DNA of 64,000 bases, from positions 143,155 through 207,154 of the forward strand of contig NZ_VIWO01000010.1 of the NCBI RefSeq assembly GCF_007829335.1. Reading direction: 5' to 3'. The notes under the pieces were generated by a model. That model was not told the DNA's origin. It saw only the letters and a program-made list of their open reading frames with translations, and made no database searches. Positions within the stretch are counted from its first letter, which is position 1. Each line of letters opens with the position of its first letter. Positions 17,984 through 27,448 of this stretch are shown here, piece after piece. Source of the DNA: Chitinophaga polysaccharea (lineage in GTDB: Bacteria; Bacteroidota; Bacteroidia; Chitinophagales; Chitinophagaceae). Made by a program: the position numbers and the translations under genes.

Positions 17984-20635
17984 TTATCTTTTTTCCAGCT
18001 GTACCGCCACATGATGGAGAACAGTTTCCAGTTTACTGATCTCTGAAATGACCTGTTCCTTTGCTATATTTTCTTCCGGGATGTGTTCCAGCGCCTGGAT
18101 GACCGGGAACAATGAAAAGATGTCCATGCTTTCAATAGTTGGTTTTATTTTATGGGCTGTTTTCCTGATCAATTCCCAATTGCCGGTAGCTGCGGCATCC
18201 TGCATGGTTGCAACGGATGCAGGCATCATCTGCAGAAATAAATTGACTATTTTCTTTGTGAAAGAATCGTCCCCATTCCCGATTTTTTCGATTTTAGCAA
18301 GGTTGAACAAAGGCGGTACACCGTTTTGCTGCCGGCCATTCGAATGGTAAGCATTTTTACTGGCGTTATTTCCTCCCTCCAGCTGTTCCGTAATCTTTCC
18401 GAGCAACTCTTCTTCTTCAAAGGGCTTGGAAACAAAATCGTTCATTCCTGCTGCCAGGCACCGTTGACTCTCTCCTTTGATAGCGTTGGCAGTAAGTGCA
18501 ATAATAGGAATATTTAGCTTTAATTCATTGCGGATAATCGTGGTTGCTTCCAATCCGCTCATCACAGGCATCTGCACGTCCATCAGCACTACGTCAAATG
18601 GCTGTTGTTTTAGCCGGGCTATGGCATCGGCGCCATTCACCGATTCTGTTAAAGCAACTCCGTAGCCTTCCAATATGGTGGAGACCACGAGGCGATTCAT
18701 TTCGTTGTCTTCTACTAGCAACACGCTTTTTCCTGCCAATAAACGGGTATCTGCCTCGCTATGCCGTTTCTCCGGAATATCGGCGGGGATACCCGTTTCA
18801 AAAGGGATACTGAGCAGGATGGTAGTCCCCTGGCCTTTGGCACTTTCTACGGTTATTTGCCCGCTCATTAACTCCACCAACTGCCGGGAAATAGACATCC
18901 CCAGGCCCGTTCCTCCGTATTTCCTGGCGGTAGTCCTGTCCTCCTGGGTAAATTTCTCAAACAGGTTGGCGAGGAAATCCTGGTCCATGCCGATACCGGT
19001 ATCTTTGACAATGATATCCAGTACCTGTATGCCGGGGCGTTCTTCTTTCAGCAGGCAATGTACCTCTACGGCGCCTGTTTCTGTAAACTTGATGCCGTTG
19101 CTCATCAGGTTCAGCAGCACCTGGTTGAGGCGATGCGGATCACCGAGTAGCACCGGAGCTATGCCCGCATCGATATCACAATTGAGCTGGAGGCCCTTTT
19201 CATCGGCCCTGGGCTGCATAACCTGCCGGGCATGCGTGGTTACTTCTTCCAGGCTAAATCCTATATGTTCCAGGTTCAGTTTACCTGCTTCAATTTTGGA
19301 GATGTCGAGGATATCGTTGATCACGATCAGGAGGTGATCGGTAGCGGTATTGATGGTATTGAGGAAGAAGCGCTGTTTATCGTCCAGGGATGATTTTTCC
19401 AATTGCCGGCTCATGCCCAGGATGGCATTCAGGGGAGTTCTGATTTCGTGGCTCATATTAGCCAGGAAGGCTTCTTTTGCCCTGCCTGACTGCCCGGCGG
19501 CTTCGCTGGCATCATTGAGTTTAAACTCCAGTTCTTTTTGTTCTGTTATATCGAGATGGATACCTATAGATCCTACTATCTGGCCGGAATCATCATACCG
19601 GGGGGCGCCGCTCACCAACCACCATTTCTGTGCGCCGCTCTTGTTGTGTACCGCTATTTCATAAGCGTCAGAGATGCCTTTTTTCCTGAGTTCATTTTTA
19701 TTCTCCACCAACTCCTGGTCGGCCAGTGCGGCAAACAAGGTCCCGGGACGCTGACCGTACAATTCCTCCAGCGCATAGCCCGACATCTCACAAAAACTAT
19801 GATTGGCATATTGGATACGCTCCTCAGCATCCAATTCCAGCAAGCCCAGGTTCATGTTTTCGATGATGCTGCGGTATTTTTCTTCTTTGATCCTCATGGC
19901 CTGCTCTGCCTGTTTGCGGTCGGTGATATCGCGGTAGTTCCACAGGTGGCCTTTATACGTGTTGTCCATAAAGATAGGGACATAGTCCATTTCCCAGTAG
20001 CGGCCATCCGCCAGCATGATTTCCTCATTTACCCGCCATTCCTTTTTCTCAATCAGGCTTTTAATATGCAGGATGAAGGCATCCGGATCGGCAAATATCT
20101 GTTTATACTGTGCTTCCAATACAGCACCGTCCATACCGCTGAGCGTCGCAGGCGCCGCTGTTATGCCAAACATATTACAAAAAAAGCGGTTAGTCAGTCC
20201 TATTCTCCCCTGTTCATCTTCCACCAATATTCCCATTGGCAGGTTGCTGATAAGGGTAGAAAAGCGGTTAGCCGTGGTAGACAACCGGGCTTCGGCTTCC
20301 TTACGCCGGCCTATTTGTAAGGTGAGAAAACCAACAACATCCAGCAGATGGTCACTATCAAGGTTCCAACCCTCCTCGCTGAATGCCGAAATAGCTTCTT
20401 TCAGTTGATCGATAGACACTTTCTTCAGCGCCAATTCTTCGGCCAGCTGTTTATTTACCGCTATAAATTCTTCCTCGCTGAGTTTAAAAGCATTTTCGGC
20501 GAGATAACTATCCCGTTCATATCCGTTGTAAGATTCATTCACCGTATTAAGGAATGACCGGAGTGCTTCATGGTTAAGCAACTCCGCCGGAAGATGCTTT
20601 TTTATCTGCCTTTCCAGTAACTTATTCCACTTCAT
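17984..20635 (-). CDS. Soluble hybrid histidine kinase (PAS-PAS-HisKA-HATPase-REC-HPt)
   Basis: This 883-residue kinase has two PAS domains (about 125-240 and 250-370), a HisKA domain with His 396 in SHEIRTPLN, an HATPase domain with N-box Asn 513, DTGIGM at 545 and GGTGLGM at 574, a receiver with Asp 686 in VVLMDVQMP, and an HPt domain with His 828 in TAHKIKP. No membrane segment is present, so it senses a cytoplasmic or partner-delivered signal. It overlaps the upstream FIST gene by 14 bases, which points to FIST as its sensor partner, and it precedes the REC-HPt gene. Confidence 0.95.
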   Translation of the reverse strand: MKWNKLLERQIKKHLPAELLNHEALRSFLNTVNESYNGYERDSYLAENAFKLSEEEFIAVNKQLAEELALKKVSIDQLKEAISAFSEEGWNLDSDHLLDVVGFLTLQIGRRKEAEARLSTTANRFSTLISNLPMGILVEDEQGRIGLTNRFFCNMFGITAAPATLSGMDGAVLEAQYKQIFADPDAFILHIKSLIEKKEWRVNEEIMLADGRYWEMDYVPIFMDNTYKGHLWNYRDITDRKQAEQAMRIKEEKYRSIIENMNLGLLELDAEERIQYANHSFCEMSGYALEELYGQRPGTLFAALADQELVENKNELRKKGISDAYEIAVHNKSGAQKWWLVSGAPRYDDSGQIVGSIGIHLDITEQKELEFKLNDASEAAGQSGRAKEAFLANMSHEIRTPLNAILGMSRQLEKSSLDDKQRFFLNTINTATDHLLIVINDILDISKIEAGKLNLEHIGFSLEEVTTHARQVMQPRADEKGLQLNCDIDAGIAPVLLGDPHRLNQVLLNLMSNGIKFTETGAVEVHCLLKEERPGIQVLDIIVKDTGIGMDQDFLANLFEKFTQEDRTTARKYGGTGLGMSISRQLVELMSGQITVESAKGQGTTILLSIPFETGIPADIPEKRHSEADTRLLAGKSVLLVEDNEMNRLVVSTILEGYGVALTESVNGADAIARLKQQPFDVVLMDVQMPVMSGLEATTIIRNELKLNIPIIALTANAIKGESQRCLAAGMNDFVSKPFEEEELLGKITEQLEGGNNASKNAYHSNGRQQNGVPPLFNLAKIEKIGNGDDSFTKKIVNLFLQMMPASVATMQDAAATGNWELIRKTAHKIKPTIESMDIFSLFPVIQALEHIPEENIAKEQVISEISKLETVLHHVAVQLEKR

Positions 20636-21764
20636 GAAAGGTTGTGATTGTCATAGTTTGGTTATGTAGTTGACAGCTCGTACCATCGAGGAGGGGAGAC
20701 AGCTCGCCATAGGAGTAAAAACCCGATAACAAGGTACGGTGTCCAAATATTTCGTCCACAGCTTCTACCTCTTCCTCCGTGCGGGACTTCAGGATCATTT
20801 TCCGGCCTATGCAGCTGATCAAAAGCGCAAAAACCGGTTGCTGGCTCCCTTGCCGGAAGGACTGTGTAGCAGCGCCGGAAGCGGCAATAGTCAGCTTATC
20901 GAAGTTGGCCCGCATAAACCGTACGCTCGCCCCCTCCGGTATATCGCCGGCGAAAGTCATACTGCCTTTATCTGAATCGATGGAAAGAATAGTACGGACA
21001 ATAGGCGCGGTAATACCGGGTAACTTCACCGCCAGCGGAAACAGCAAGGCCGCCCCGGGCAGGGATTCTGCTTCCATACCAAGATAGCGTTTATACAATT
21101 CCAGCGCATTTTTACCGTCCATTTCAAACAGTACATTTCGATCTGAGCGGGTTACCATCCGCTCCAGGCCAAAAGTTTCCCATCCTCCCTGGGAACCATG
21201 TCCCACCTGTAATTTATCACCATAAAAACCGACACCTACTATCAGGCCTTGTTCGGGATGACCATTCAACCCCACAAAGGTGGACTCAAACCGGTTACCA
21301 TCACCGGCCAGGCCTCCTGTCACCAGGACGCTCTGTGAAGTGGTGGCGTTCATACCACGTACCAGCTCGCTGCCGTTGACATGGCTGCCGTCGGAAAAAA
21401 CCAGTACATGCGACAGCTTTTCCATGGCAAAAGCCTGTATCAGTGCTGTTCCCGCCTCATAGCTATTGGAATAATTACTGATGTGCACTGACTGAGTGAC
21501 TACCTCCGTGGCGTCGAAATCGAGTGCTACCAGCGACAAGCCATCGTCTAACACCTCTGTATGGTAAATTTCTCCCGCTGTAGACGAGATCACAATCTCT
21601 GCATGGGGAAACCTGGTGTGCAGCAGGGAGTAGATGGGATATGTTTCCAGCGCAGACCTGGAGGCAAAACATAGCACCAGCCGGGCCGCATCTTCACTCA
21701 GCGGCTGACTCTGGGGATGGCGTTGCCACTGACCGGATTGAAATTTGTATAATGCGGCTTTCAA
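20622..21764 (-). CDS. FIST domain signal sensor
   Basis: The 380-residue protein has a FIST N-domain (about 35-225, with ISSTAGEIYHTEV and GGLAGDGNRFE) and a FIST_C domain (about 225-365, with GKNALELYKRYLG and ISCIGRKMIL). FIST proteins are thought to bind small ligands such as amino acids and pass the signal to kinases or cyclases. The only suitable start is a TTG at 21764. The 3' end overlaps the hybrid kinase by 14 bases, so the two are very probably co-translated and act together. It is soluble and has no signal peptide. Confidence 0.9.
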   Translation of the reverse strand: MKAALYKFQSGQWQRHPQSQPLSEDAARLVLCFASRSALETYPIYSLLHTRFPHAEIVISSTAGEIYHTEVLDDGLSLVALDFDATEVVTQSVHISNYSNSYEAGTALIQAFAMEKLSHVLVFSDGSHVNGSELVRGMNATTSQSVLVTGGLAGDGNRFESTFVGLNGHPEQGLIVGVGFYGDKLQVGHGSQGGWETFGLERMVTRSDRNVLFEMDGKNALELYKRYLGMEAESLPGAALLFPLAVKLPGITAPIVRTILSIDSDKGSMTFAGDIPEGASVRFMRANFDKLTIAASGAATQSFRQGSQQPVFALLISCIGRKMILKSRTEEEVEAVDEIFGHRTLLSGFYSYGELSPLLDGTSCQLHNQTMTITTFHEVE

Positions 21765-22054
21765 GGCGGGACTTTTTTAGATGACCAAATAAATACTAAA
21801 GTCTCTTAATAGCAGCCAGGTTATGATCTATATCAACTTTCCACGCTTTATTCACTCTCCTAAACTTTCCGATATACGTTAATATTATAAAATGAAAGGG
21901 ATTATCAAAGCCTATATACTTAAAAATATGAAATTTAACCGGCTTAAAAAAATATCGGCCGGGTACCGGGTAAACGGATACATCGCTGCCCTATTTCTCT
22001 TTCAAACAATAAATCTCTAAATTGCCGCCCTATTTGTAGCCCAAACCAATGTGA

Positions 22055-22386
22055 ATGACCAACAAGCTGGAAACCATTGCCAAAGACATCGCTCATGGCA
22101 TGTGCGTATTATTAACGGAATTAAACAAAAAAAGGATGCTGCCGCCATTATAAAACAATCCGGGTTACAAGCGGGCATATTTGACTTCGCCCGGTTTGTG
22201 TATAAGAATGGGGAAATGTACCTGTATACGTCTGATGATGATTTCAGCGATGTCGATATGCATTATAAAGGCAGCGATACCATCGGCGCACTTACCGATC
22301 CTGAGGAAGTAAAACAACTGATACCTTTGCTGCACGCAGCTTTACAACCGGTGATAGCACAATATATCGAACTACCGATGTGCTAA
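22055..22386 (+). pseudogene. Small hypothetical gene with a frameshift in an A7 run
   Basis: Two overlapping frames read as one protein. From the ATG at 22055 the first frame gives MTNKLETIAKDIAHGMCVLL and TELNKK, then hits a stop soon after the A7 run at 22127-22133. The other frame continues KDAAAIIKQSGLQAGIFDFA and onward to the TAA at 22384-22386, about 110 residues in all. A -1 shift, or one extra A, joins them. It could be a fresh mutation, a sequencing error or real slippage. I do not recognise the family. The protein is acidic with no signal peptide. Confidence 0.6.
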
Positions 22387-22447
22387 AAAGAAAGGTGCAG
22401 ATCCAGCCCTGGAAGGCATACTGGTTGCGGCGGCCAAATAGAAGTGC

Positions 22448-22489
22448 TTTAGCGGGAGTGCCGACCGGATGACCAGCACTCCTGCTAAA
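22448..22489. terminator. Terminator hairpin between convergent genes
   Basis: TTTAGCGGGAGTGC and GCACTCCTGCTAAA form a 14-bp stem with one G-T pair around a 14-base loop. The hairpin lies between the frameshifted small gene and the convergent ankyrin gene and can serve both. Confidence 0.75.
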
Positions 22490-22493
22490 ACAA

Positions 22494-23552
22494 CTATTCA
22501 AATATACTATTCAGCTGTTCTCCCGGATTGCGAAGAAAATCTTCCACGCTTCCCAATTCTTTTAACTCCCCATGTTCATAATCCGCAGATGCCAGGCATT
22601 TCTTTTTGGGATACCAGACCAGCAGGCCCTCTGCGCCGTAATTATCTGCGTCTGACAAGAGATCCAGGAAGGTATGCTTGTTCCAATTTACTTCTTTGAG
22701 ATCTACAATGCGATTAAATTCAATATAACTTACATACTCGTTTCCCGGAATTTCCATACGGCGATGGTCGCTTTTCAGCAACGCCAGTAGTTTAGCCGGA
22801 ATTTTATACTTTTTCAGCGCTGCCAGCCTTTGCGCTTCCTCGTGCCATTCCGGGGGTTCCAGGGCCCTGAGATAAGCGATCATTTCTTCATTTTTATTGG
22901 CTACTGCGGCGTTGTAAGGTCTTTCTCCATACTTATCCTTAATGGTTACATCCGCACCTTTTTCCACCAGTAACTTCACCGTATTGAAATCGTTGTTCTG
23001 CGCGGCTACGCATACCGGTGTTGGATTGTAAGGGAATACCATATCGGGCTGGTGCAGGTTAACATCCACGCCAGCTTCCAGCAGTATTTTAATAGCGGGG
23101 TATTGCCGGTTGGAAACAGCCTGGCGCAATGAGCGGCCATCTGCTGCCAGGTTATAGCCATTGGCCAGCAATACGGGGATATTATCATATCGTGTTCCAT
23201 ATAACGCTGTGCTCAGGGCTGTTTTACCTACTTTATCCGATTGATTTACAACTGCGCCTTTATCGATCAGCGATTGCACGATGGCTGGTTTACAACTGGC
23301 CGTTGCGGTAATCAGTGCAGGATAATCATTGTTGTTAACGTCTGCATTTTTTTCCAGTAGCCAGTGAATCACTTTGATTTTATGCGCTGACAGGGCCAGG
23401 GTCAGGGGCGGCACATCTACATGCCGGGTTACGTGAAAGACGGCATTCACATCCCATCCTGCCGAGCGCTCATTTTCCAGTGCTGCCAGGTCTTCATTCA
23501 TGATTCGTGTAGCCAGTTCCGTTAGCTCGGCGCCGGGACCAAATAATTTCAT
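22494..23552 (-). CDS. Ankyrin-repeat protein with a separate C-terminal domain
   Basis: The 352-residue protein has a run of ankyrin repeats from about residue 45 to 235, seen in motifs such as HWLLEKNADVN, LIDKGAVVNQSD, ILLEAGVDVN and LLVEKGADVTIKDKYGERPY. A distinct C-terminal region (about 260-352) contains GLLVWYPKKKCLASADYEHGE and resembles the tail of proteins found next to toxin or immunity genes, but I cannot name it firmly. It has no signal peptide. It lies 12 bases downstream of the DUF6882-like gene, so the pair is probably one operon. A protein-binding role is likely. Confidence 0.82.
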   Translation of the reverse strand: MKLFGPGAELTELATRIMNEDLAALENERSAGWDVNAVFHVTRHVDVPPLTLALSAHKIKVIHWLLEKNADVNNNDYPALITATASCKPAIVQSLIDKGAVVNQSDKVGKTALSTALYGTRYDNIPVLLANGYNLAADGRSLRQAVSNRQYPAIKILLEAGVDVNLHQPDMVFPYNPTPVCVAAQNNDFNTVKLLVEKGADVTIKDKYGERPYNAAVANKNEEMIAYLRALEPPEWHEEAQRLAALKKYKIPAKLLALLKSDHRRMEIPGNEYVSYIEFNRIVDLKEVNWNKHTFLDLLSDADNYGAEGLLVWYPKKKCLASADYEHGELKELGSVEDFLRNPGEQLNSIFE

Positions 23553-23564
23553 AGCTGATATCTT

Positions 23565-24284
23565 TTATGCAATAGACTGGTTTTGGCCGTTCAGCTGTGT
23601 AAGCCTCGACTGCTCATCAAAAGAAGCGGTAATGGTGTGACCATTCCAGGTAGCTGTTAACGCGTCGGGCCGTTCTTCAATGGTATAGCCTATCTGGGCC
23701 AGGTAATTGGAGAACGCGTTTTTATGATTCATTTCAAAAAAGCTGATCAATTGGGGAAAAACAGACAGGGGGCGTGCGAGATTATTGCGTTCTGCGAGGT
23801 CTACCTGTTCGCTGTTGATCGTTGCCAGCAAAATGCCCTGTCCATAATCGGCCAGGTAGTAGGCGCTGGCATCGAATATCCCGGCGGCAATCATACCAAT
23901 GCGGTGAAGGTCGTTTTCTTCCGCATCAAAATCGGGGCGGGTAAACAGGTCGATATTGTGTTGCACACCATATGCTTTTAACTGTAAGGCTTGTTCCAGC
24001 ACAGCCGGCGGAATGGCCGACTGGGCATTGGCCCAGGCCCATAACCAGGTTTGAGCGCTATGTGAAAAAGTACCCAGTACCTGCAAAGGAAATACTTTTC
24101 CTTCCCCGAAGCTGATAGTGCCTGCATCCAGGTCGGCATCCCAATTATGTTCACCAATGACATCGTAAAGATTATGTTGTTTATCGAGGCTGGTGCCGCC
24201 GTATTGCTCCAGCAGCGCTTGTACTGTAGTAGCAGGATTACCGGGGTGATGGTCTTTTCCTGAAATATGTTTTAAAAAACTCAT
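23565..24284 (-). CDS. DUF6882-like protein
   Basis: This 239-residue soluble protein contains FSHSAQTWLWAWANAQS, a segment I associate with the DUF6882 family. It also has an acidic ADLDAGTISFGEG region, in which the ligand would presumably be held, and a C-terminal beta-rich part (ATWNGHTITASFDEQSRL). Its function is unknown. It is the first gene of a two-gene operon with the ankyrin-repeat protein. Proteins of this kind often sit in loci related to toxin immunity, but no toxin gene is visible here. Confidence 0.65.
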   Translation of the reverse strand: MSFLKHISGKDHHPGNPATTVQALLEQYGGTSLDKQHNLYDVIGEHNWDADLDAGTISFGEGKVFPLQVLGTFSHSAQTWLWAWANAQSAIPPAVLEQALQLKAYGVQHNIDLFTRPDFDAEENDLHRIGMIAAGIFDASAYYLADYGQGILLATINSEQVDLAERNNLARPLSVFPQLISFFEMNHKNAFSNYLAQIGYTIEERPDALTATWNGHTITASFDEQSRLTQLNGQNQSIA

Positions 24285-24394
24285 AGCATGGTCATTTAGA
24301 CTCGTTCAAAATTAGGGAAATAAATAGCGCTTTCTCTCCGACTTTTTACGTTAGTCTGGCTTTTTTTCCTTAACTTATCTGAAATCCTCCTTAT

Positions 24395-27265
24395 ATGAAC
24401 CTCAAACTGCTACCTTGCCTGGCCATCCTCATGCTATGTGCAGGTTATTTATTCAGCCAAAATCAGAAAATCAGCGGGAAAGTTACCGATGCCGGCAGCG
24501 GCGCACCATTGGAGGGTATTACCGTTAGGGTAAAGTCTGCCCCTAAAGGAACCCAAACCAATAAAGACGGTATTTTCACGCTCGATGCGCCATCGACCGG
24601 TACACTTGAATTCAGTTCCGTAGGTTTCAATACCCAGGAAGTGAGTATTAATGGGCGAACGGAAATAAATGTACAACTGGTACCCGCAGTAGCGGAGCTT
24701 ACACAGGTGGTATTAGTGGGTAGCCGTAGCGGCGGCCGGGCCAAAACAGAAACCCCGGTACCGGTAGATGTGATCAGCGTGAACCAGGCAGGGCTACCCA
24801 GCGCTAAAATGGAACTCACCTCTCTGCTCAATGCAGCCGCTCCTTCTTTTAACTACAACAAACAAAGCGGTAGTGATGGCGCCGACCAGATAGACCTGGC
24901 CACACTGCGGGGATTAGGTCCCGATCAAACGCTGGTATTAATCAATGGAAAACGAAGGCATCAAACCGCTTTTGTATCCGTATTTGGTACACGTGGTCGC
25001 GGTAATTCCGGCACCGATCTGAATGCCATCCCGGAGTCAGCGATTGACCGGGTAGAAATCCTGCGCGATGGCGCCTCTGCACAATACGGCTCCGATGCTA
25101 TTGCCGGTGTAATCAATATTATCCTCAAAAAAGATGTGAATCATCTGACCATCAATACCGGCTATGCAGGTTATTACGATCATAAATTTAATACGCATTT
25201 TAAGAGCAGTTTAAACCAATATGAGTCTGCCGGCGCTATCGACGGTAATACCATTACCATTGGCGCCAACTACGGCTTCCCAATTGGTAAAAATGGCGGA
25301 TTTATTAACCTGTCGGGCAATTTCCTGCGACAAGGCAAAACATTCCGGCAGGTATTGGATACTAACTTAACGAGTGCCGGCGGACTGCCTATCAATACCG
25401 GCCGGCGCGCTCATGGCGATGGCTCCGTAACCACCGGCGGCGGTATGCTGAATATGGAAATCCCCGTAGCACATAGCAATACCACGGTATATGCGTTTGG
25501 TGGTTATAATTATAAAGCATCCGACGCCTACGCCTATACGAGAACATTGCATGGCTACAACCCATTAGCCAGCGGGCATCCAAACCGTTTTCCCATTACA
25601 CAGAAAAATGGCAACGCTATTTTTGTTCCCGGCATTATGGAAAGTATTCCTACTCCCGGCGATCAACCAGATACCATTTTCAACCCGCATATACAAACAC
25701 ATATACAGGATGCTTCGCTGGCTGCCGGCGTAAGGGGTAGCCTGGGAAACAACTGGAAATGGGATCTCAGCAATACATTTGGCAGAAATGATTTTCACTT
25801 CTATGGCGACAAGACCTTCAATGCTTCATTGATAGGTACTGCCAGTCCTACTCATTTCGATGATGGCGGCTTTTCCTTCCTGCAAAATACGGCCAACCTC
25901 ACCTTCACCAAAGAAATTCCTCACCTGGGCGCCGGATTCAACCTGGCGCTGGGTGCAGAATACAGGTATGAAAACTATAAGATTTATGCGGGCGAAGAAA
26001 AGTCCTGGCGCAACTTTGACCCCGATACGCTACAGGCCAGCGGTGCACAGGGATTTCCAGGGTACCGGCCTACTGACGTAGTAAATGCCAAACGCTCCAA
26101 CATAGCCGGTTATGTAGATGCAGAATGGGATATAACTACGAAGTTCCTGTTGGGCGCTGCGATCCGGGCCGAAAATTACAGCGACTTTGGGTTTACCAGC
26201 AACTATAAGCTGGCAGCCCGTTACAAGGTAGCGCCTCATTTTAATATACGCGGTTCCGTTAGTACCGGCTACCGGGCGCCTTCCCTGCAACAGATCAATT
26301 ACAGTTCTCAATTTACCAACGTTCAGGGAGGCCGTATCACAGAAGTAAAAATTGCGCCCAACTACAGTTCTATTGCCAAAGCTGCCGGCATTCCTGATCT
26401 GAAGCAGGAAAAATCCGTGAACGCGAGCCTTGGCTTTTCGTGGAAGCCGGTCAATGCGTTGACCATCACCATAGATGGTTATCTCGTAAAAGTGAAAGAC
26501 CGTATTGTATTATCCGGGCAATTTGATGCCAGTGATGCTACACTCGATCCGCAATTCCGGGATACGCTCAATTCACTTAGGATCAACAATGCGCAGTTCT
26601 TCGCCAATGCTGTTAATACCACCAACTATGGCGTGGATATCGTGATAGACTACAATAAGAAATGGAACGATCAGCACTTCCGGGCGTTGTTTACCGGCAA
26701 CCTGCAACATATGGACATCGACAAGATTAATGTGCCTGACAAACTGAATGACAGCTACCTGCACAGGGGAGAATTTTTCAGTGAGCGGGAACAGCATTTT
26801 GTGCTGGCATCTGCGCCGCCGGTAAAGCTGGGCTTAAACCTGGAATATGGTATTCATAAATTCAGTGTGGGCGCCCGCGTTACCTACTACGGTAAAATTG
26901 TATTGCTGGGATACGGCTTTGCCGGCGATCCAGCGAAAGAAGGTACCGGGCTGCCCGGCGATCCTAACCTGGAAGGCACCGGTATTAGTCCCCTTGTAGC
27001 GCTGGATAGCGACGGTACCCTGGTGCCGGAGCAGTTCAACTACAATGGTAAAGCAGTGACCGACCTGTATGCCAGCTTCCGGTTTTCTTCACATATCAGC
27101 TGGTTCCTGGGCGCTGACAATATTTTCAATGTACATCCTGCCCTCGGATATGTTCCCGGCGCCAAGTTGTCTGCTTACGACGGAGAAACCGGCGGTCCCT
27201 GGGATGCTGTGCAGATGGGATTTAATGGGATGCGGGTGTTTACTAAAGTAGCGTTTAGTTTTTAA
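24395..27265 (+). CDS. TonB-dependent receptor
   Basis: The 956-residue protein has a signal peptide (MNLKLLPCLAILMLCAGYLF), a carboxypeptidase-regulatory-like domain at about 25-105 (ISGKVTDAGSGAPLEGITVR), a plug at about 120-240 (LRGLGPDQTLVLINGKRRHQ and RVEILRDGASAQYGSDAIAG) and a C-terminal barrel ending MRVFTKVAFSF. The terminal aromatic residue is typical of outer-membrane barrels. It imports a ligand with energy from TonB. There is no SusD or enzyme partner, so the substrate may be a siderophore, cofactor or small carbohydrate. It is monocistronic and ends in a strong terminator. Confidence 0.93.
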   Translation: MNLKLLPCLAILMLCAGYLFSQNQKISGKVTDAGSGAPLEGITVRVKSAPKGTQTNKDGIFTLDAPSTGTLEFSSVGFNTQEVSINGRTEINVQLVPAVAELTQVVLVGSRSGGRAKTETPVPVDVISVNQAGLPSAKMELTSLLNAAAPSFNYNKQSGSDGADQIDLATLRGLGPDQTLVLINGKRRHQTAFVSVFGTRGRGNSGTDLNAIPESAIDRVEILRDGASAQYGSDAIAGVINIILKKDVNHLTINTGYAGYYDHKFNTHFKSSLNQYESAGAIDGNTITIGANYGFPIGKNGGFINLSGNFLRQGKTFRQVLDTNLTSAGGLPINTGRRAHGDGSVTTGGGMLNMEIPVAHSNTTVYAFGGYNYKASDAYAYTRTLHGYNPLASGHPNRFPITQKNGNAIFVPGIMESIPTPGDQPDTIFNPHIQTHIQDASLAAGVRGSLGNNWKWDLSNTFGRNDFHFYGDKTFNASLIGTASPTHFDDGGFSFLQNTANLTFTKEIPHLGAGFNLALGAEYRYENYKIYAGEEKSWRNFDPDTLQASGAQGFPGYRPTDVVNAKRSNIAGYVDAEWDITTKFLLGAAIRAENYSDFGFTSNYKLAARYKVAPHFNIRGSVSTGYRAPSLQQINYSSQFTNVQGGRITEVKIAPNYSSIAKAAGIPDLKQEKSVNASLGFSWKPVNALTITIDGYLVKVKDRIVLSGQFDASDATLDPQFRDTLNSLRINNAQFFANAVNTTNYGVDIVIDYNKKWNDQHFRALFTGNLQHMDIDKINVPDKLNDSYLHRGEFFSEREQHFVLASAPPVKLGLNLEYGIHKFSVGARVTYYGKIVLLGYGFAGDPAKEGTGLPGDPNLEGTGISPLVALDSDGTLVPEQFNYNGKAVTDLYASFRFSSHISWFLGADNIFNVHPALGYVPGAKLSAYDGETGGPWDAVQMGFNGMRVFTKVAFSF

Positions 27266-27288
27266 ATAATATTTTCTCTCGTAAAGCA

Positions 27289-27330
27289 GAAAAGGAGCAA
27301 AGAATTTTATAAAAATCTTTGCTCCTTTTC
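27289..27330 (+). terminator. Rho-independent terminator after the TonB receptor
   Basis: A perfect 15-bp stem (GAAAAGGAGCAAAGA with TCTTTGCTCCTTTTC) has a 12-base AT-rich loop and is followed by TTTG. It separates the receptor gene from the imuA promoter. Confidence 0.85.
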
Positions 27331-27399
27331 TTTGCGTGCCCGCCTAAATTCTTCTCTCCTAATCACTATCAAAAGGCAAAAAATAATATTCAATTTAAA

Positions 27400-27446
27400 C
27401 TAAAATAATTAGTATTTTTGCTAAAATAATTAGCTTATAATTTTAG
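27400..27446 (+). promoter_or_regulatory. imuA promoter with paired 13-bp operator-like repeats
   Basis: Two identical copies of CTAAAATAATTAG lie at 27400-27412 and 27421-27433, 21 bp apart start to start, which is two turns of the helix. The eight bases between them, TATTTTTG at 27413-27420, match the Bacteroidota TAnnTTTG -7 box exactly. A related inverted copy (CTTATAATTTTAG) follows at 27434-27446, just before the imuA ATG at 27449. A repressor on these sites would cover the core promoter. As imuA-imuB-dnaE2 is a DNA-damage operon elsewhere, this is a candidate SOS operator. Confidence 0.6.
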
Positions 27447-27448
27447 AG

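Noticed and set aside
19538..20320. 260-codon plus-strand ORF inside the hybrid kinase gene
   Set aside because: It is antisense to the PAS domains of the kinase and has no recognisable family; the kinase frame is complete.
21950..21985. Direct repeat CCGGGTA-CCGGGTA and imperfect hairpin upstream of the FIST operon
   Set aside because: It is only two 7-bp units with no promoter alignment, too short to call an operator.
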